Source of the DNA: Gammaproteobacteria bacterium
GTDB taxonomy: Bacteria; Pseudomonadota; Gammaproteobacteria; Pseudomonadales; IMCC2047
Direction: 5' to 3'
Assembly: GCA_021773395.1 (NCBI GenBank)
Contig: JAJFKB010000010.1
Location: 124,001 to 188,000 of the forward strand
Length of the DNA stretch: 64,000 nucleotides
The notes beneath the pieces were generated by a model. It did no database searches, was not told where the DNA came from, and worked only from the letters and a program-made list of their open reading frames with translations. The position numbers and the translations under genes were made by a program. How positions within the stretch are numbered: the stretch's first letter is position 1; each line of letters starts with the position of its first letter. This document shows, piece by piece, positions 34,987 to 43,155 of the stretch.

Positions 34987-35880
34987 ATGGACCGTCCCAC
35001 TCTGAACAGCACTAAGCAGTCTATCATTGCGTTTCTTCTACTGCTGTTTTTTACCACCGTCCAGGCACAACAGGACAAGGCGTTCATCTGGGAAGTCAGC
35101 TCCGGAAACAGTCAGCTTTATTTAATGGGGTCCATCCACTTTGCGAATGCGGGATTCTATCCATTACGACCCGAAATAGAAAAGGCTTTTGATGCTTCAG
35201 ACAATTTAGTGGTGGAGGTCGACATTGGCGCTATCGATCCTTCAACCACCCAGGCTATGGTGCTCGCCAAAGGCACTTATCCAGGCAATGAGACGATAAA
35301 GGATCATGTATCCAGTAAAACCTATCAAATTTTAACTGACTATTTGGAAAAGCAGGGCCTCCCACCCAGCCTTTTCATCAATTACAAACCCGGCATGCTA
35401 GTAATGACACTAACTTCGATGGAACTCATGAAATCCGGGCTATCACCAAGCCATGGTATCGACCTTCATTTTTTACAAAAGGCCCGTGGCCGAAAGAATA
35501 TCCTGGAGCTGGAAACACTTGAGCAGCAGCTGGATATGCTGATGAATATGCCACAAGAAGACCAGATGTTACGTCAAACACTGCAGGAATTTGATTCTTA
35601 TCCGCAACTCATGCAGTCCTTGATCCGCTCCTGGAAAACGGGCAGCACAGGTCAGTTAACGGAACTATTAATAGACAAACCCTTACGCGATTTCCCATCC
35701 TCGCGCCCGGTATTTGAACGAATGTTTATCCAGCGGAACCATAAAATGGTCAAAAAGTTAAAAAGCTTTCTGGGTTCCGGTAAAACCTACTTTGTGGTGG
35801 TTGGAGCCGGTCATTTGGTCGGCAACAAAGGTATCGTGGATTTATTGCAAAAATCAGGGTACCGGGTTAATCGACTATAA
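34987..35880 (+). CDS. TraB/GumN family protein
   Basis: The 297-residue protein has a signal peptide (~1-27) and the two family signatures: GSIHFANAGFYPL (~48-60) and, near the C-terminus, VVGAGHLVGNKGIVDLL (~273-289), plus conserved glutamates (VVEVDI; LELETLEQQ). The family resembles metalloproteases of the TIKI type in Gly-x-x-His and Gly-His motifs; bacterial function is not settled. It is translationally close to the MATE gene (three bases). Confidence 0.9.
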   Translation: MDRPTLNSTKQSIIAFLLLLFFTTVQAQQDKAFIWEVSSGNSQLYLMGSIHFANAGFYPLRPEIEKAFDASDNLVVEVDIGAIDPSTTQAMVLAKGTYPGNETIKDHVSSKTYQILTDYLEKQGLPPSLFINYKPGMLVMTLTSMELMKSGLSPSHGIDLHFLQKARGRKNILELETLEQQLDMLMNMPQEDQMLRQTLQEFDSYPQLMQSLIRSWKTGSTGQLTELLIDKPLRDFPSSRPVFERMFIQRNHKMVKKLKSFLGSGKTYFVVVGAGHLVGNKGIVDLLQKSGYRVNRL

Positions 35881-35943
35881 TCACCGTCGCTCAACTGATT
35901 GTGCCCGAGATAAATTGAACAACATTCCCGGACAGGAACACAA

Positions 35944-36018
35944 ATGATTAGCGTCAGCCCTGTCTTTCACCAATCGATTACTGGTATGCTCTTGTTTTCT
36001 TCAGCGATATTGAGCTGA
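35944..36018 (+). CDS. Possible 24-residue peptide upstream of the ABC exporter
   Basis: A short frame (MISVSPVFHQ, then SITGMLLFSSAILS) has an AGGA ribosome site six bases before ATG and ends 31 bases before the ABC exporter gene. It could be a leader peptide. Nothing but position and ribosome site supports it. Confidence 0.25.
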   Translation: MISVSPVFHQSITGMLLFSSAILS

Positions 36019-36049
36019 TTAATTACCGAGGTAGAAGAGCTTTTCCCGA

Positions 36050-37846
36050 ATGCGCGGCCGCCATTACTCCTACGACCCCAATACAAAGATAAATTGGCAA
36101 ATTTATAAAGTTATCTGGCCCTATCTGCTGGAATACAAACGCCGCATACTCATTGCTTTTATCTGTTTGGTTTGCGCCAAAATAGCCAACGTTGTTGCCC
36201 CCTTCATCCTCAAACACCTGGTCGACGCACTGGATTTGGCTCAATCAGATCCAGAAGTTCTCGTGGTTGTTCCGCTAGGGCTAGTGCTCGCCTATGGTCT
36301 AGCGCGTTTCAGTAATGTTTTGTTTGGCGAACTGCGCGACACAGTATTTGGTCGGGTAACGGAAAGAGCCATGCGCCGTATCGGCCTGGAAGTTTTTCGC
36401 CACCTTCACAAAATGGATCTGGAATTTCATTTGGAAAGAAGGACCGGTGGACTGGCCCGTGACATTGAGCGCGGCACCACCGGTGTCAGTTTTCTGATGC
36501 GCTTTTTCGTCTTTAATATTGCACCAACCTTCTTTGAAATAGCTCTAGTTGTAGGCTTGCTGTTATATAATTACGGAGTGGCCTTCGCTGCTATTACGCT
36601 ATTTTCCGTCACCATCTATGTCCTTTATTCGATTAAAGCAACTGAGTGGCGCACCCAGTTTGTACGTGAAGCCAATCTTGCCGACTCTACCAGCAATACC
36701 CGAGCCGTAGATAGCCTGCTCAATTACGAAACCGTAAAGTACTTCACCAACGAAGCCTTTGAGGCCGAGCGCTACGATTATGAGCTGGCAAAGTGGGAAA
36801 GCGCACGACGCAAAAACCGCCTATCGCTGTTCACGCTCAATGGCGGACAGGCACTAATTATCGCCGGCACAATGACTTCCATGATGCTGTTGGCGGCTCA
36901 TCGCGTCGCGCACGGCCAGATGACCATCGGAGATTTTGTACTCGTCAATGCCTTTATGATGCAGCTTTTTTTACCTTTAAACTTTCTAGGCTTTGTTTAC
37001 CGGGAAATTAAAGGCTCAATGGCCAACATTGAACAGATGTTTGAGCTGCTGCGCAAAAATCCCAAAGTCACGGATGCAGTGAACGCTCCGCCCCTCAAGG
37101 TTGACAAAGGGCGAATAGAATTTAAGGACGTATTCTTCCAATACCGTGATGACCGCCCTATTTTAAAAGGCGTAACCTTTACCGTAGAGGAGGGGCAAAA
37201 AGTTGCCGTGGTAGGTGCCAGCGGTGCGGGGAAATCAACCCTTATGAAGCTGCTGTTTCGCTTCTATGACGCGAGCCAGGGCGCCATACTCGTTGATGGC
37301 CAGGATATTCGTCAGGTGTCTCAGCAATCACTGCGCCAGGCCATTGGCGTCGTCCCTCAGGATACGGTTCTTTTTAATGACAGTATTTTGGAGAACGTAC
37401 GTTACGGCAACCCTGATGCCTCAGATCAGCAGGTCGATGAAGCGATTCGTCTGGCACACCTGGATAAATTTATCCAAGAACTCCCGGAGGGCCATGGCAC
37501 TTTGGTAGGGGAGCGCGGACTTAAGCTATCGGGAGGAGAAAAACAAAGGGTCGCTATCGCACGAACCATTCTCAAACGTCCTCCTATCCTGGTATTCGAT
37601 GAGGCCACTTCGTCACTGGACAGCAAATCAGAACGTGCCATTTTAGAAGCCATCAAAGAAATTTCGCAAGGCCATACCAGTCTGGTTATTGCGCACCGGC
37701 TATCCACCATTGTAGACGCCGATAAAATCGTCGTACTCAACCATGGAGAAGTAGCGGAACAAGGCACACACGATACGCTGCTTGCTAAACAAGGGCTGTA
37801 TGCCGATCTGTGGCGCATGCAGCGGAAAGAAAAAACAGGAAACTAA
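36050..37846 (+). CDS. ABC exporter, Atm1/HMT1-like half-transporter
   Basis: The 598-residue protein fuses a six-helix membrane domain (~20-320) to an ATPase domain (~350-590). The stretch RRTGGLARDIERGTTGVSFL in the membrane domain is typical of the Atm1/HMT1 family, which exports glutathione- or sulfur-bound compounds and is tied to iron-sulfur or heavy-metal homeostasis. ATPase motifs: Walker A GASGAGKST, signature LSGGEKQRVAIART, Walker B ILVFDEATSSLD and the switch His in IAHRLSTI. It is followed one base later by the methyltransferase gene. Confidence 0.93.
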   Translation: MRGRHYSYDPNTKINWQIYKVIWPYLLEYKRRILIAFICLVCAKIANVVAPFILKHLVDALDLAQSDPEVLVVVPLGLVLAYGLARFSNVLFGELRDTVFGRVTERAMRRIGLEVFRHLHKMDLEFHLERRTGGLARDIERGTTGVSFLMRFFVFNIAPTFFEIALVVGLLLYNYGVAFAAITLFSVTIYVLYSIKATEWRTQFVREANLADSTSNTRAVDSLLNYETVKYFTNEAFEAERYDYELAKWESARRKNRLSLFTLNGGQALIIAGTMTSMMLLAAHRVAHGQMTIGDFVLVNAFMMQLFLPLNFLGFVYREIKGSMANIEQMFELLRKNPKVTDAVNAPPLKVDKGRIEFKDVFFQYRDDRPILKGVTFTVEEGQKVAVVGASGAGKSTLMKLLFRFYDASQGAILVDGQDIRQVSQQSLRQAIGVVPQDTVLFNDSILENVRYGNPDASDQQVDEAIRLAHLDKFIQELPEGHGTLVGERGLKLSGGEKQRVAIARTILKRPPILVFDEATSSLDSKSERAILEAIKEISQGHTSLVIAHRLSTIVDADKIVVLNHGEVAEQGTHDTLLAKQGLYADLWRMQRKEKTGN

Positions 37847-37847
37847 C

Positions 37848-38558
37848 ATGAACATAAGCCAATCACCCATCACGAAAACCTGTCCGGAATATCAGATTTA
37901 TGAGCCGCTGCTTTCACTGGATGGAAAACAGATCCTCGAACTGGGTTGCGGGAAAGCGGAACTGACACGGCAGATTACCGATCACGGTATCAATCGATAT
38001 ATAACCGCTACGGAAGTCGACGAAATCCAGCACAGCAAGAATCTGCAAATCGATGATCTGCCTAACGTAAATTTTGTACTGGCTGGCAGCCAGGCTATTC
38101 CTTTCCCCGATAACAGCTTTGACGTGGTGATGATGTTTAAATCCTTTCATCACGTTCCAATCGAGCTGATGGGCCAAGCGCTGGCGGAAACCAGAAGGGT
38201 ACTTAAACCCGGCGGGCTGGCCTATATTTCAGAACCTCTGTTCTCGGGAGATTTTAACGACGTTTTAAAACTGTTTCACGATGAAAAAACTGTCAGGGAC
38301 GCCGCCTTCGCAGCAATCAAGGAGAGCGTTGATAAAGGTGAGCTTCTACTCAAGGAGGAACTATTTTTTAACACGCCGATTGTGTTCGAAGACTTCGCCC
38401 AGTTTGAAGCCAATGTGATTAACGTCACCCACTCTGATCACAAGCCGTCTATGGATATTCACCAACAGGTTGAGCGTCTATTTATGAACAACGAAGGTCC
38501 GGACGGATTTAAATTCCATATCCCAATCCGCGTGGATTTGTTGCAGAAACCCGATTGA
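37848..38558 (+). CDS. Class I SAM-dependent methyltransferase
   Basis: The 236-residue protein has motif I ILELGCGKAELT (~26-37), the acidic residue of motif II (TATEVDE), FPDNSFDVVMMFKSFHHV as motif IV, and the post-motif region RVLKPGGLAYISEPLF. This is the UbiE/Methyltransf_11 type. The substrate is not evident. ATG 37848 directly follows the ABC exporter stop; the longer frame starting inside that gene is rejected. It ends 12 bases before the MITE. Confidence 0.88.
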   Translation: MNISQSPITKTCPEYQIYEPLLSLDGKQILELGCGKAELTRQITDHGINRYITATEVDEIQHSKNLQIDDLPNVNFVLAGSQAIPFPDNSFDVVMMFKSFHHVPIELMGQALAETRRVLKPGGLAYISEPLFSGDFNDVLKLFHDEKTVRDAAFAAIKESVDKGELLLKEELFFNTPIVFEDFAQFEANVINVTHSDHKPSMDIHQQVERLFMNNEGPDGFKFHIPIRVDLLQKPD

Positions 38559-38570
38559 GTATCGCTTTAG

Positions 38571-38832
38571 GGAACCTCTGAATAATTCCTTGATCCCTCT
38601 GGCGTACAGAGCGTTTGTAGATCAAGGCGGCTTTGTGCAGTAATGTCCAGACCTTGCAAACAAAGCCAACGCAGAGCTGCGAATGCTCTGTAAGCCCCGC
38701 AGGGCGAGGCCTGAAAGCTTCATCTGCGGCGTTAGAAACTTTGCTAAGGCAATAAGCATTAGCGGCAGTTCCTGCCTTGCAGCTAAAGCTCTCAGGTCTC
38801 GCAGAGGCATTAAGGAATTATTCAGAGGTTCC
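38571..38832. mobile_element. 262-bp MITE with 21-bp terminal inverted repeats, IS5-type
   Basis: The ends are perfect 21-bp inverted repeats: GGAACCTCTGAATAATTCCTT (38571-38591) begins the element, and its reverse complement (38812-38832) closes it. The tetranucleotide TTAG flanks both sides (38567-38570 and 38833-38836), matching the YTAR target duplication of IS5-group elements. There is no transposase inside, only GC-rich sequence with partial internal pairing, so it must be moved in trans. It lies between the methyltransferase and cupin genes. Confidence 0.85.
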
Positions 38833-38889
38833 TTAGGATTACCAACCAGGTAATTGCTCCCACTATATTCCAGGAGTAGGTTATTACTT

Positions 38890-38913
38890 CCTCTTCACGT
38901 AGTTGTGAAGAGG
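38890..38913. promoter_or_regulatory. Perfect 9-bp hairpin upstream of the cupin gene
   Basis: CCTCTTCAC (38890-38898) pairs with GTGAAGAGG (38905-38913) across six bases, 45 bases before the cupin start. It is either an operator or an mRNA leader hairpin; there is no T run, so it is not a terminator. Confidence 0.45.
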
Positions 38914-38958
38914 CTTAGAGGAAAATCTATTCAGAATATAAAACAGGAGTCATTCACG

Positions 38959-39393
38959 ATGAATGAAGCAACGATACAAGAGAAGGAACTGAGGGCTCTC
39001 CAGGCGCAGGCCAGTCAACAGGACTGGAGCCAAGTCGGCCCTGGAATTCACGTCAAAGCACTGGTCGTTGATGAGCAACGACATACCGTCGAGTATCTGC
39101 TGAAAGAGGACTCAAGCTGGAAGCCGGGCTTGCATCGTCACCTCTGCGAAACGTCTTTACTGGTGCTCAATGGCAGCATTACCAACCTGTCTACGGGACG
39201 CAAATACGCAACTGGTGACTTTTTCTATCAGGAGCCCGGCAATACGCACCTTGAACAGATCGGCGACGGTTTTACCGCCTATATCAGCATGCGTGGCACC
39301 AGCGACACTTTGGTCGAATTTTTAGGCGATGCCGGCGAGGTTTTGGGCGCTTTTAAAGTATCGCATTTCAAAGATTTATTGCCTGCTCACTAA
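38959..39393 (+). CDS. Cupin domain protein (ChrR/anti-sigma-like or dioxygenase-like)
   Basis: The 144-residue protein is a single cupin barrel: KPGLHRHLCETSLLVLNG is the first metal motif (two His and a Glu), and GDFFYQEPGNTHLEQ the second. ATG 38959 is preferred over the longer frame from 38854 because AGGAG lies eight bases upstream. The role of such small cupins is not predictable from sequence. Its 3' third is repeated at 40341-40440, downstream of the pyrophosphatase-like gene. Confidence 0.85.
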   Translation: MNEATIQEKELRALQAQASQQDWSQVGPGIHVKALVVDEQRHTVEYLLKEDSSWKPGLHRHLCETSLLVLNGSITNLSTGRKYATGDFFYQEPGNTHLEQIGDGFTAYISMRGTSDTLVEFLGDAGEVLGAFKVSHFKDLLPAH

Positions 39394-39537
39394 TGTCGGG
39401 TTTAGCGGGGTAGAGAATCCCTTTACTCTACTCCGCCACCCATTCCGCAGCGATCAACTCTCTGCCATTTTCCAACACACGCCCCAGAAGCTGATCACCC
39501 TGATCCACCGGGCCACACGCTCTGGTATTCCTGTCAT
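39232..39537. repeat. Direct repeat copy A: cupin 3' end plus FAH 3' end
   Basis: This stretch contains the intact 3' third of the cupin gene followed by about 127 bases of a FAH gene tail in antisense orientation. The same order recurs at 40341-40594. Copy A keeps the cupin end; copy B keeps the FAH end. Copy B lacks about 55 bases around the cupin stop. Confidence 0.85.
39411..39537 (-). pseudogene. Remnant of the FAH-family hydrolase 3' end (copy A)
   Basis: On the minus strand it would encode the same last residues as the intact FAH gene at 40484-41092, ending AAEWVAE and a TAG stop, but the homology ends abruptly at about 39537. It has no start and is a duplicated fragment. Confidence 0.8.
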
Positions 39538-39768
39538 AAGCGTGAAAGCACGAAAACCTAAAAGGCATCCCGCAGCGGGCCCTGAGGGCGTTTAGCCCCA
39601 GTTTCATGGTGTTCTATGGTATAGTTACGGTTGCGCCCATCCTGCATTGGCCATTATTTTTATGGCGCTGGGCCAGGCCATTGCATGGTATATATACCAA
39701 CCCGGATGTGGATTTCCTATCGCTGGTGATCCAGAGCCGGCGACAGGATAATGAAGCAAGGCCATTCA

Positions 39769-40260
39769 ATGTCAGGCAAGGACTATAGAGAGCAAACCCC
39801 GCCGAGCGTGGAGGTTGTCATCGAGATTCCTCGAGGCAGTTTCCTGAAACGTGGTAGCAGTGGCCGTATTGACTTTGTATCACCGGTTCCCTGTCCCTAT
39901 AACTACGGCTCGATCCGCCAGTACATCGGTGGCGAGGGCGACTACCTCGACGCGGTCGTGCTCGGCCCCCGTCTCCCCATCGGCAGCAGGGTGCAAGTTA
40001 ACGCGTATGGCGCAATCGGTTTATCCGAGCGCTTCCTTTACGACGATAAACTCATTTGCGCCTACAAGCCCATTACACCCTCTGACCGTCGCAATCTGCT
40101 GCTGTTCTTTAATATATACTCTTTTTGCAAGGGCTTGTTGAACGTGGTCCGCTGGCGGTCCGGCCGTGCTCGCTGTGAAGGCTGGGGAGACGCCTCGGCG
40201 GCAATTGCCCGCGCGGCTCCAATAGAGCGCGCCCGCCAACATCCGAAGGTCGGTTTCTAG
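39769..40260 (+). CDS. Inorganic-pyrophosphatase-like protein (PF00719 family)
   Basis: The 163-residue protein has several pyrophosphatase landmarks: VEVVIEIPRGSF (~14-25, the IEIP motif), PCPYNYGS (~43-50), GEGDYLDAVVLGP (~57-69, corresponding to DGDPxD with the first Asp changed to Glu) and YDDKLICAYKP (~93-103). It ends with a basic, arginine-rich tail unlike E. coli Ppa, and is probably a side branch of the family, not the housekeeping enzyme. Start ATG 39769 follows the family N-terminus; an ATG 18 bases earlier is possible. It lies between two direct repeats of the cupin/FAH junction, which suggests it arrived with, or was duplicated into, this position. Confidence 0.75.
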   Translation: MSGKDYREQTPPSVEVVIEIPRGSFLKRGSSGRIDFVSPVPCPYNYGSIRQYIGGEGDYLDAVVLGPRLPIGSRVQVNAYGAIGLSERFLYDDKLICAYKPITPSDRRNLLLFFNIYSFCKGLLNVVRWRSGRARCEGWGDASAAIARAAPIERARQHPKVGF

Positions 40261-40340
40261 GTGACAAAAAAAGAGACGCATCTGTTTTAAGGGTAGAGAA
40301 TGGCTTTGCCCCCCTTTTACAAACTGGCGAATTGGCTCTC

Positions 40341-40594
40341 AAGAGCCCGGCGGTGGGCACCTAGAGCAGATAGGCAATGGTTTTACCGCCTATATCAGCA
40401 TGCGTGGCACCAGCGACACTTTGGTAGAATTTTTAAGCGATGTCAGCAGGATCTGGATTAGCGGGGCAGGAAATCCCTCTACTCTACTCAGCTACCCATT
40501 CCGCAGCGATCAACTCTCTGCCATTTTCCAGCACACGCCCCAAAAACTGATCACCCTGAGCCACCAGACCTACTCCTTCCGGCGTTCCCGTCAT
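40341..40594. repeat. Direct repeat copy B: cupin 3' fragment plus FAH 3' end
   Basis: Aligned with 39232-39537: shared runs include the bases coding for TAYISMRGTSDTLVEF and the FAH C-terminal end. The cupin part here (40341-40440) has no start or stop context and has several substitutions, so it is a decayed fragment; the FAH part is the functional gene end. The 80 bases before it (40261-40340) hold no gene. Confidence 0.85.
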
Positions 40595-41092
40595 CACAAT
40601 ATCGCCATTTTCCAGAGTCAGAAAAGTCTTTATCTCTTTCAGTATGGCATCCGGGGTGTGCATCATTAGATCAACACCCCCTGATTGGCGAGTATTACCA
40701 TTGATCTCCAGCCGAAGCGTCAGCAAATCCAGCTGTTTAAAAGCCACAAAAGGGCTGAATAACGCTGATCCGTCAAAGGATTTTGCCCGTTCCCACGGCA
40801 ACCCTTTGGCTTTCAGCTTTGACTGCAACTGCCTTTTTGTTAAATCCAACCCCAAACCCACCGCTACAAACTTGCCATCTTCGTAGACGAAGGACAATTC
40901 ACTCTCATAGTGCAGGGGCTCTTGATGGGCCGATAACAGAGTGGATGAAATAGCCGAGTTGGGCTTGATGAAGAACACCATTTGCTCCGGGATTTCGTTG
41001 CCCAGCTCTTTCACATGGGCAACGAAATTTCTGCCTACACAGACGATCTTGGAGGGCGTGACGGATTGACCTCTTACCATTACCTTCTGCAT
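40484..41092 (-). CDS. Fumarylacetoacetate hydrolase (FAH) family protein
   Basis: The 202-residue protein is the short FAH type (YcgM-like). It starts with PSKIVCVGRNFVAHVKELGN, and has FFIKPNSAIS and YESELSFVYED (metal-binding glutamates), and near the end IVMTGTPEGVGLV. These enzymes cleave or decarboxylate acylpyruvate-type diketo acids with a divalent metal. Its 3' end was duplicated to 39411-39537. The 225 bases after its start (41093-41317) contain no gene I can see. Confidence 0.9.
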   Translation of the reverse strand: MQKVMVRGQSVTPSKIVCVGRNFVAHVKELGNEIPEQMVFFIKPNSAISSTLLSAHQEPLHYESELSFVYEDGKFVAVGLGLDLTKRQLQSKLKAKGLPWERAKSFDGSALFSPFVAFKQLDLLTLRLEINGNTRQSGGVDLMMHTPDAILKEIKTFLTLENGDIVMTGTPEGVGLVAQGDQFLGRVLENGRELIAAEWVAE

Positions 41093-41317
41093 TGTTTTCC
41101 TGGAATGTTCTCGCTCTAATTATGACGATTGTGGTTCAAGTGTGTGTTTGTTAGAACTACACCGGTTGAAAAAGTTGGCCAACTCAAATCCGGATCTGCT
41201 TTGACTTGCGCATCAAAATATCACGTCGCCTCTATAAACAGATCAGGCACTGAACAGTGCTGAAGTTGTTATCTATAGCAATACAACCAAGGCCTGGTTT
41301 TGGCAATTGCTTCCTGG

Positions 41318-41557
41318 CTATTTAGGACGCGGATAAAACTTGATCGGCTGGGTATCGGTATTTTCCTTTTTGGAGGGGCCTTTTTCGGAGACCCGCGTTG
41401 GCAATTCGCTGACAGCATCATCACGCATTTCATCCTGGTAGCCGCATTTGACACATTCGCGCAAACTTCGATCACCCTCCCGGTACATGACGATCTTATC
41501 CATCTCCCCGCATCGCGGGCAGACCGCCCCGGCAATAAACCGTTTGGGAGAAGTCAT
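41318..41557 (-). CDS. YheV-like zinc-ribbon protein
   Basis: The 79-residue protein starts TSPKRFIAGAVCPRCGE and has a second CVKCGY, giving a two-pair zinc ribbon, typical of YheV (DUF2387). The C-terminal half is charged and probably disordered. Function unknown. ATG 41557 is the family start; 41578 would overlap hldD. Confidence 0.82.
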   Translation of the reverse strand: MTSPKRFIAGAVCPRCGEMDKIVMYREGDRSLRECVKCGYQDEMRDDAVSELPTRVSEKGPSKKENTDTQPIKFYPRPK

Positions 41558-41562
41558 CACAA

Positions 41563-42504
41563 TCAGCCGTTCATCCAATCCAGATAGCTCTGCACACCCT
41601 GCTCGACTGATTTGAAGGGTTCATCATAGCCCGCGCCGCGTAATGCACTAATATCCGCCTGGGTATAACTTTGATAGCGACCTTTGAGGTGCTCTGGAAA
41701 GGGAATATATTGCAGTTCACCCTTGCCATGCCAGGCAAGAACCGCATTCGCGACGTCATTGAAGGGTTGCGCTTTTCCCGTCCCCAGATTGAAGATGCCG
41801 GATTTATCCGGATTATCTAAAAACCAAAGCTTGGCTTTGACGGCATCGCCCACATAGATAAAATCCCTTAACTGGCCACCATCAGCGTAACCATCCGATC
41901 CTTCAAACAGTTTAACAACACCGCTATCCTGGATCTGGTTGTTCAAATGAAAGGCTACACTCGCCATGGAACCTTTGTGCGATTCACGCGGACCATAGAC
42001 ATTAAAATAACGCAAACCCACCACCTGGCTCTGAATGTCAGATTGATGCCGGCGCAGATACTGGTCAAACAGAAATTTGGAATAGCCGTAGACATTCAGC
42101 GGGCGCTCATTTTCAAGCGTCTCCTTAAATTCCAGACTACCACCGTAAACAGCTGCGCTGGAGGCATAAATTAGGGGTATTCGCTGCTCTATACAGTAAT
42201 GAAAAACCTGCTTGGTGTACTCGTAGTTGTTTTCCATCATGTATCGACCGTCCCACTCGGTCGTCGCCGAACAGGCTCCCAAATGGAATACGGCTTCAAT
42301 ATTCGCCGGCAGCTGTCGCATTTTAACTTGATCGAGAAAATCCGCCTTATCGAGATAGTCCGCAATTGTGCAATCCGCAAGATTACTAAATTTAGTGCCA
42401 TCTGAAAGGTTATCAACAACGATGACGTCTTTACGGCCCTGCTCATTCAGGCCTTTCACAAGATTACTACCGATAAAACCAGCGCCACCGGTTACAATAA
42501 TCAT
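41563..42504 (-). CDS. hldD: ADP-L-glycero-D-manno-heptose 6-epimerase
   Basis: The 313-residue NAD(P)-dependent epimerase makes the heptose precursor for lipopolysaccharide inner core. It has the Rossmann motif [14 protein letters not shown] (~6-19), the family marker [17 protein letters not shown] (~34-50) and the catalytic [14 protein letters not shown] 42504 is preferred because it starts [10 protein letters not shown] as in other HldD proteins; the longer start has no better ribosome site. It is isolated from other LPS genes. Confidence 0.94.
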   Translation of the reverse strand: MIIVTGGAGFIGSNLVKGLNEQGRKDVIVVDNLSDGTKFSNLADCTIADYLDKADFLDQVKMRQLPANIEAVFHLGACSATTEWDGRYMMENNYEYTKQVFHYCIEQRIPLIYASSAAVYGGSLEFKETLENERPLNVYGYSKFLFDQYLRRHQSDIQSQVVGLRYFNVYGPRESHKGSMASVAFHLNNQIQDSGVVKLFEGSDGYADGGQLRDFIYVGDAVKAKLWFLDNPDKSGIFNLGTGKAQPFNDVANAVLAWHGKGELQYIPFPEHLKGRYQSYTQADISALRGAGYDEPFKSVEQGVQSYLDWMNG

Positions 42505-42576
42505 TCTTCTATCCCTCAACTCTTGGTATGACTGGGCCTATTAACAGGCCCTAGCTTAACATAGCACCGGCCCGCT

Positions 42577-43140
42577 TCACCGCAGCCAGCGGCGAAATAT
42601 TCTAACCATCAAAGGCAACGACAGGTATCCCATCATCAAGCTGATGATCGCTGTAGCACTGATTGACGCCAGCAGTGGGTGTTCTGGTAAATATGGTGCT
42701 AAAGCCGGACGAACAAAATGCACGATCGGCCAGATTGCCAGAAAGGCGATCAATACCATACGAAAGTCCGGTGGCCAGGAGCGCGTATTACCAGTCCCGG
42801 GCAATAGCCAGTGATTCAAGCCCTCAATATACTCTCTGGAAGGCCGGCCTTCAGTGAGCGGTTTAACCCGATCCAAAAGCCGACTTCTTTCCTCAGACTC
42901 TTCCCACGCCTGATAATTTTCATACTTATCAAAGCTGATGATGGTGACATGCTCACCGCGCGGATCAACCGGCCGAATGCGCTGTGTCGCCAAGTGCCCG
43001 GCAAATTGACTGCAGGTTCGTGCAATGCTTTCTGACCAGGCATCAAACTCGGCTTCACTGCCTTGCTTGATTCGTCTTCGAATAATGGACGTCACTGGCG
43101 TATGGGGAGCCGTATCCCTTGGCACTACTTTTTTGATCAT
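42577..43140 (-). CDS. Antibiotic biosynthesis monooxygenase (ABM)-domain membrane protein
   Basis: The 187-residue protein has an N-terminal ABM-type ferredoxin-like domain (VTSIIRRRIKQGSEAEFDAW and IISFDKYENYQAWEES) and two C-terminal membrane helices (~124-143 and ~155-177). This fusion is common in proteobacteria, but its function is not known; the ABM fold also serves as haem or quinone-binding module. Confidence 0.8.
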   Translation of the reverse strand: MIKKVVPRDTAPHTPVTSIIRRRIKQGSEAEFDAWSESIARTCSQFAGHLATQRIRPVDPRGEHVTIISFDKYENYQAWEESEERSRLLDRVKPLTEGRPSREYIEGLNHWLLPGTGNTRSWPPDFRMVLIAFLAIWPIVHFVRPALAPYLPEHPLLASISATAIISLMMGYLSLPLMVRIFRRWLR

Positions 43141-43155
43141 AAGCTTGTACTATAA

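Noticed and set aside
38593-38810. Open frames within the MITE
   Set aside because: They have no transposase motifs and arise from GC-rich internal repeats of the element.
39606-39788. 60-codon open frame just before the pyrophosphatase-like gene, with a Trp-rich membrane-like sequence
   Set aside because: No ribosome site stands out, no family is recognised, and it overlaps the better supported gene at 39769. It may be a remnant carried with the inserted segment.
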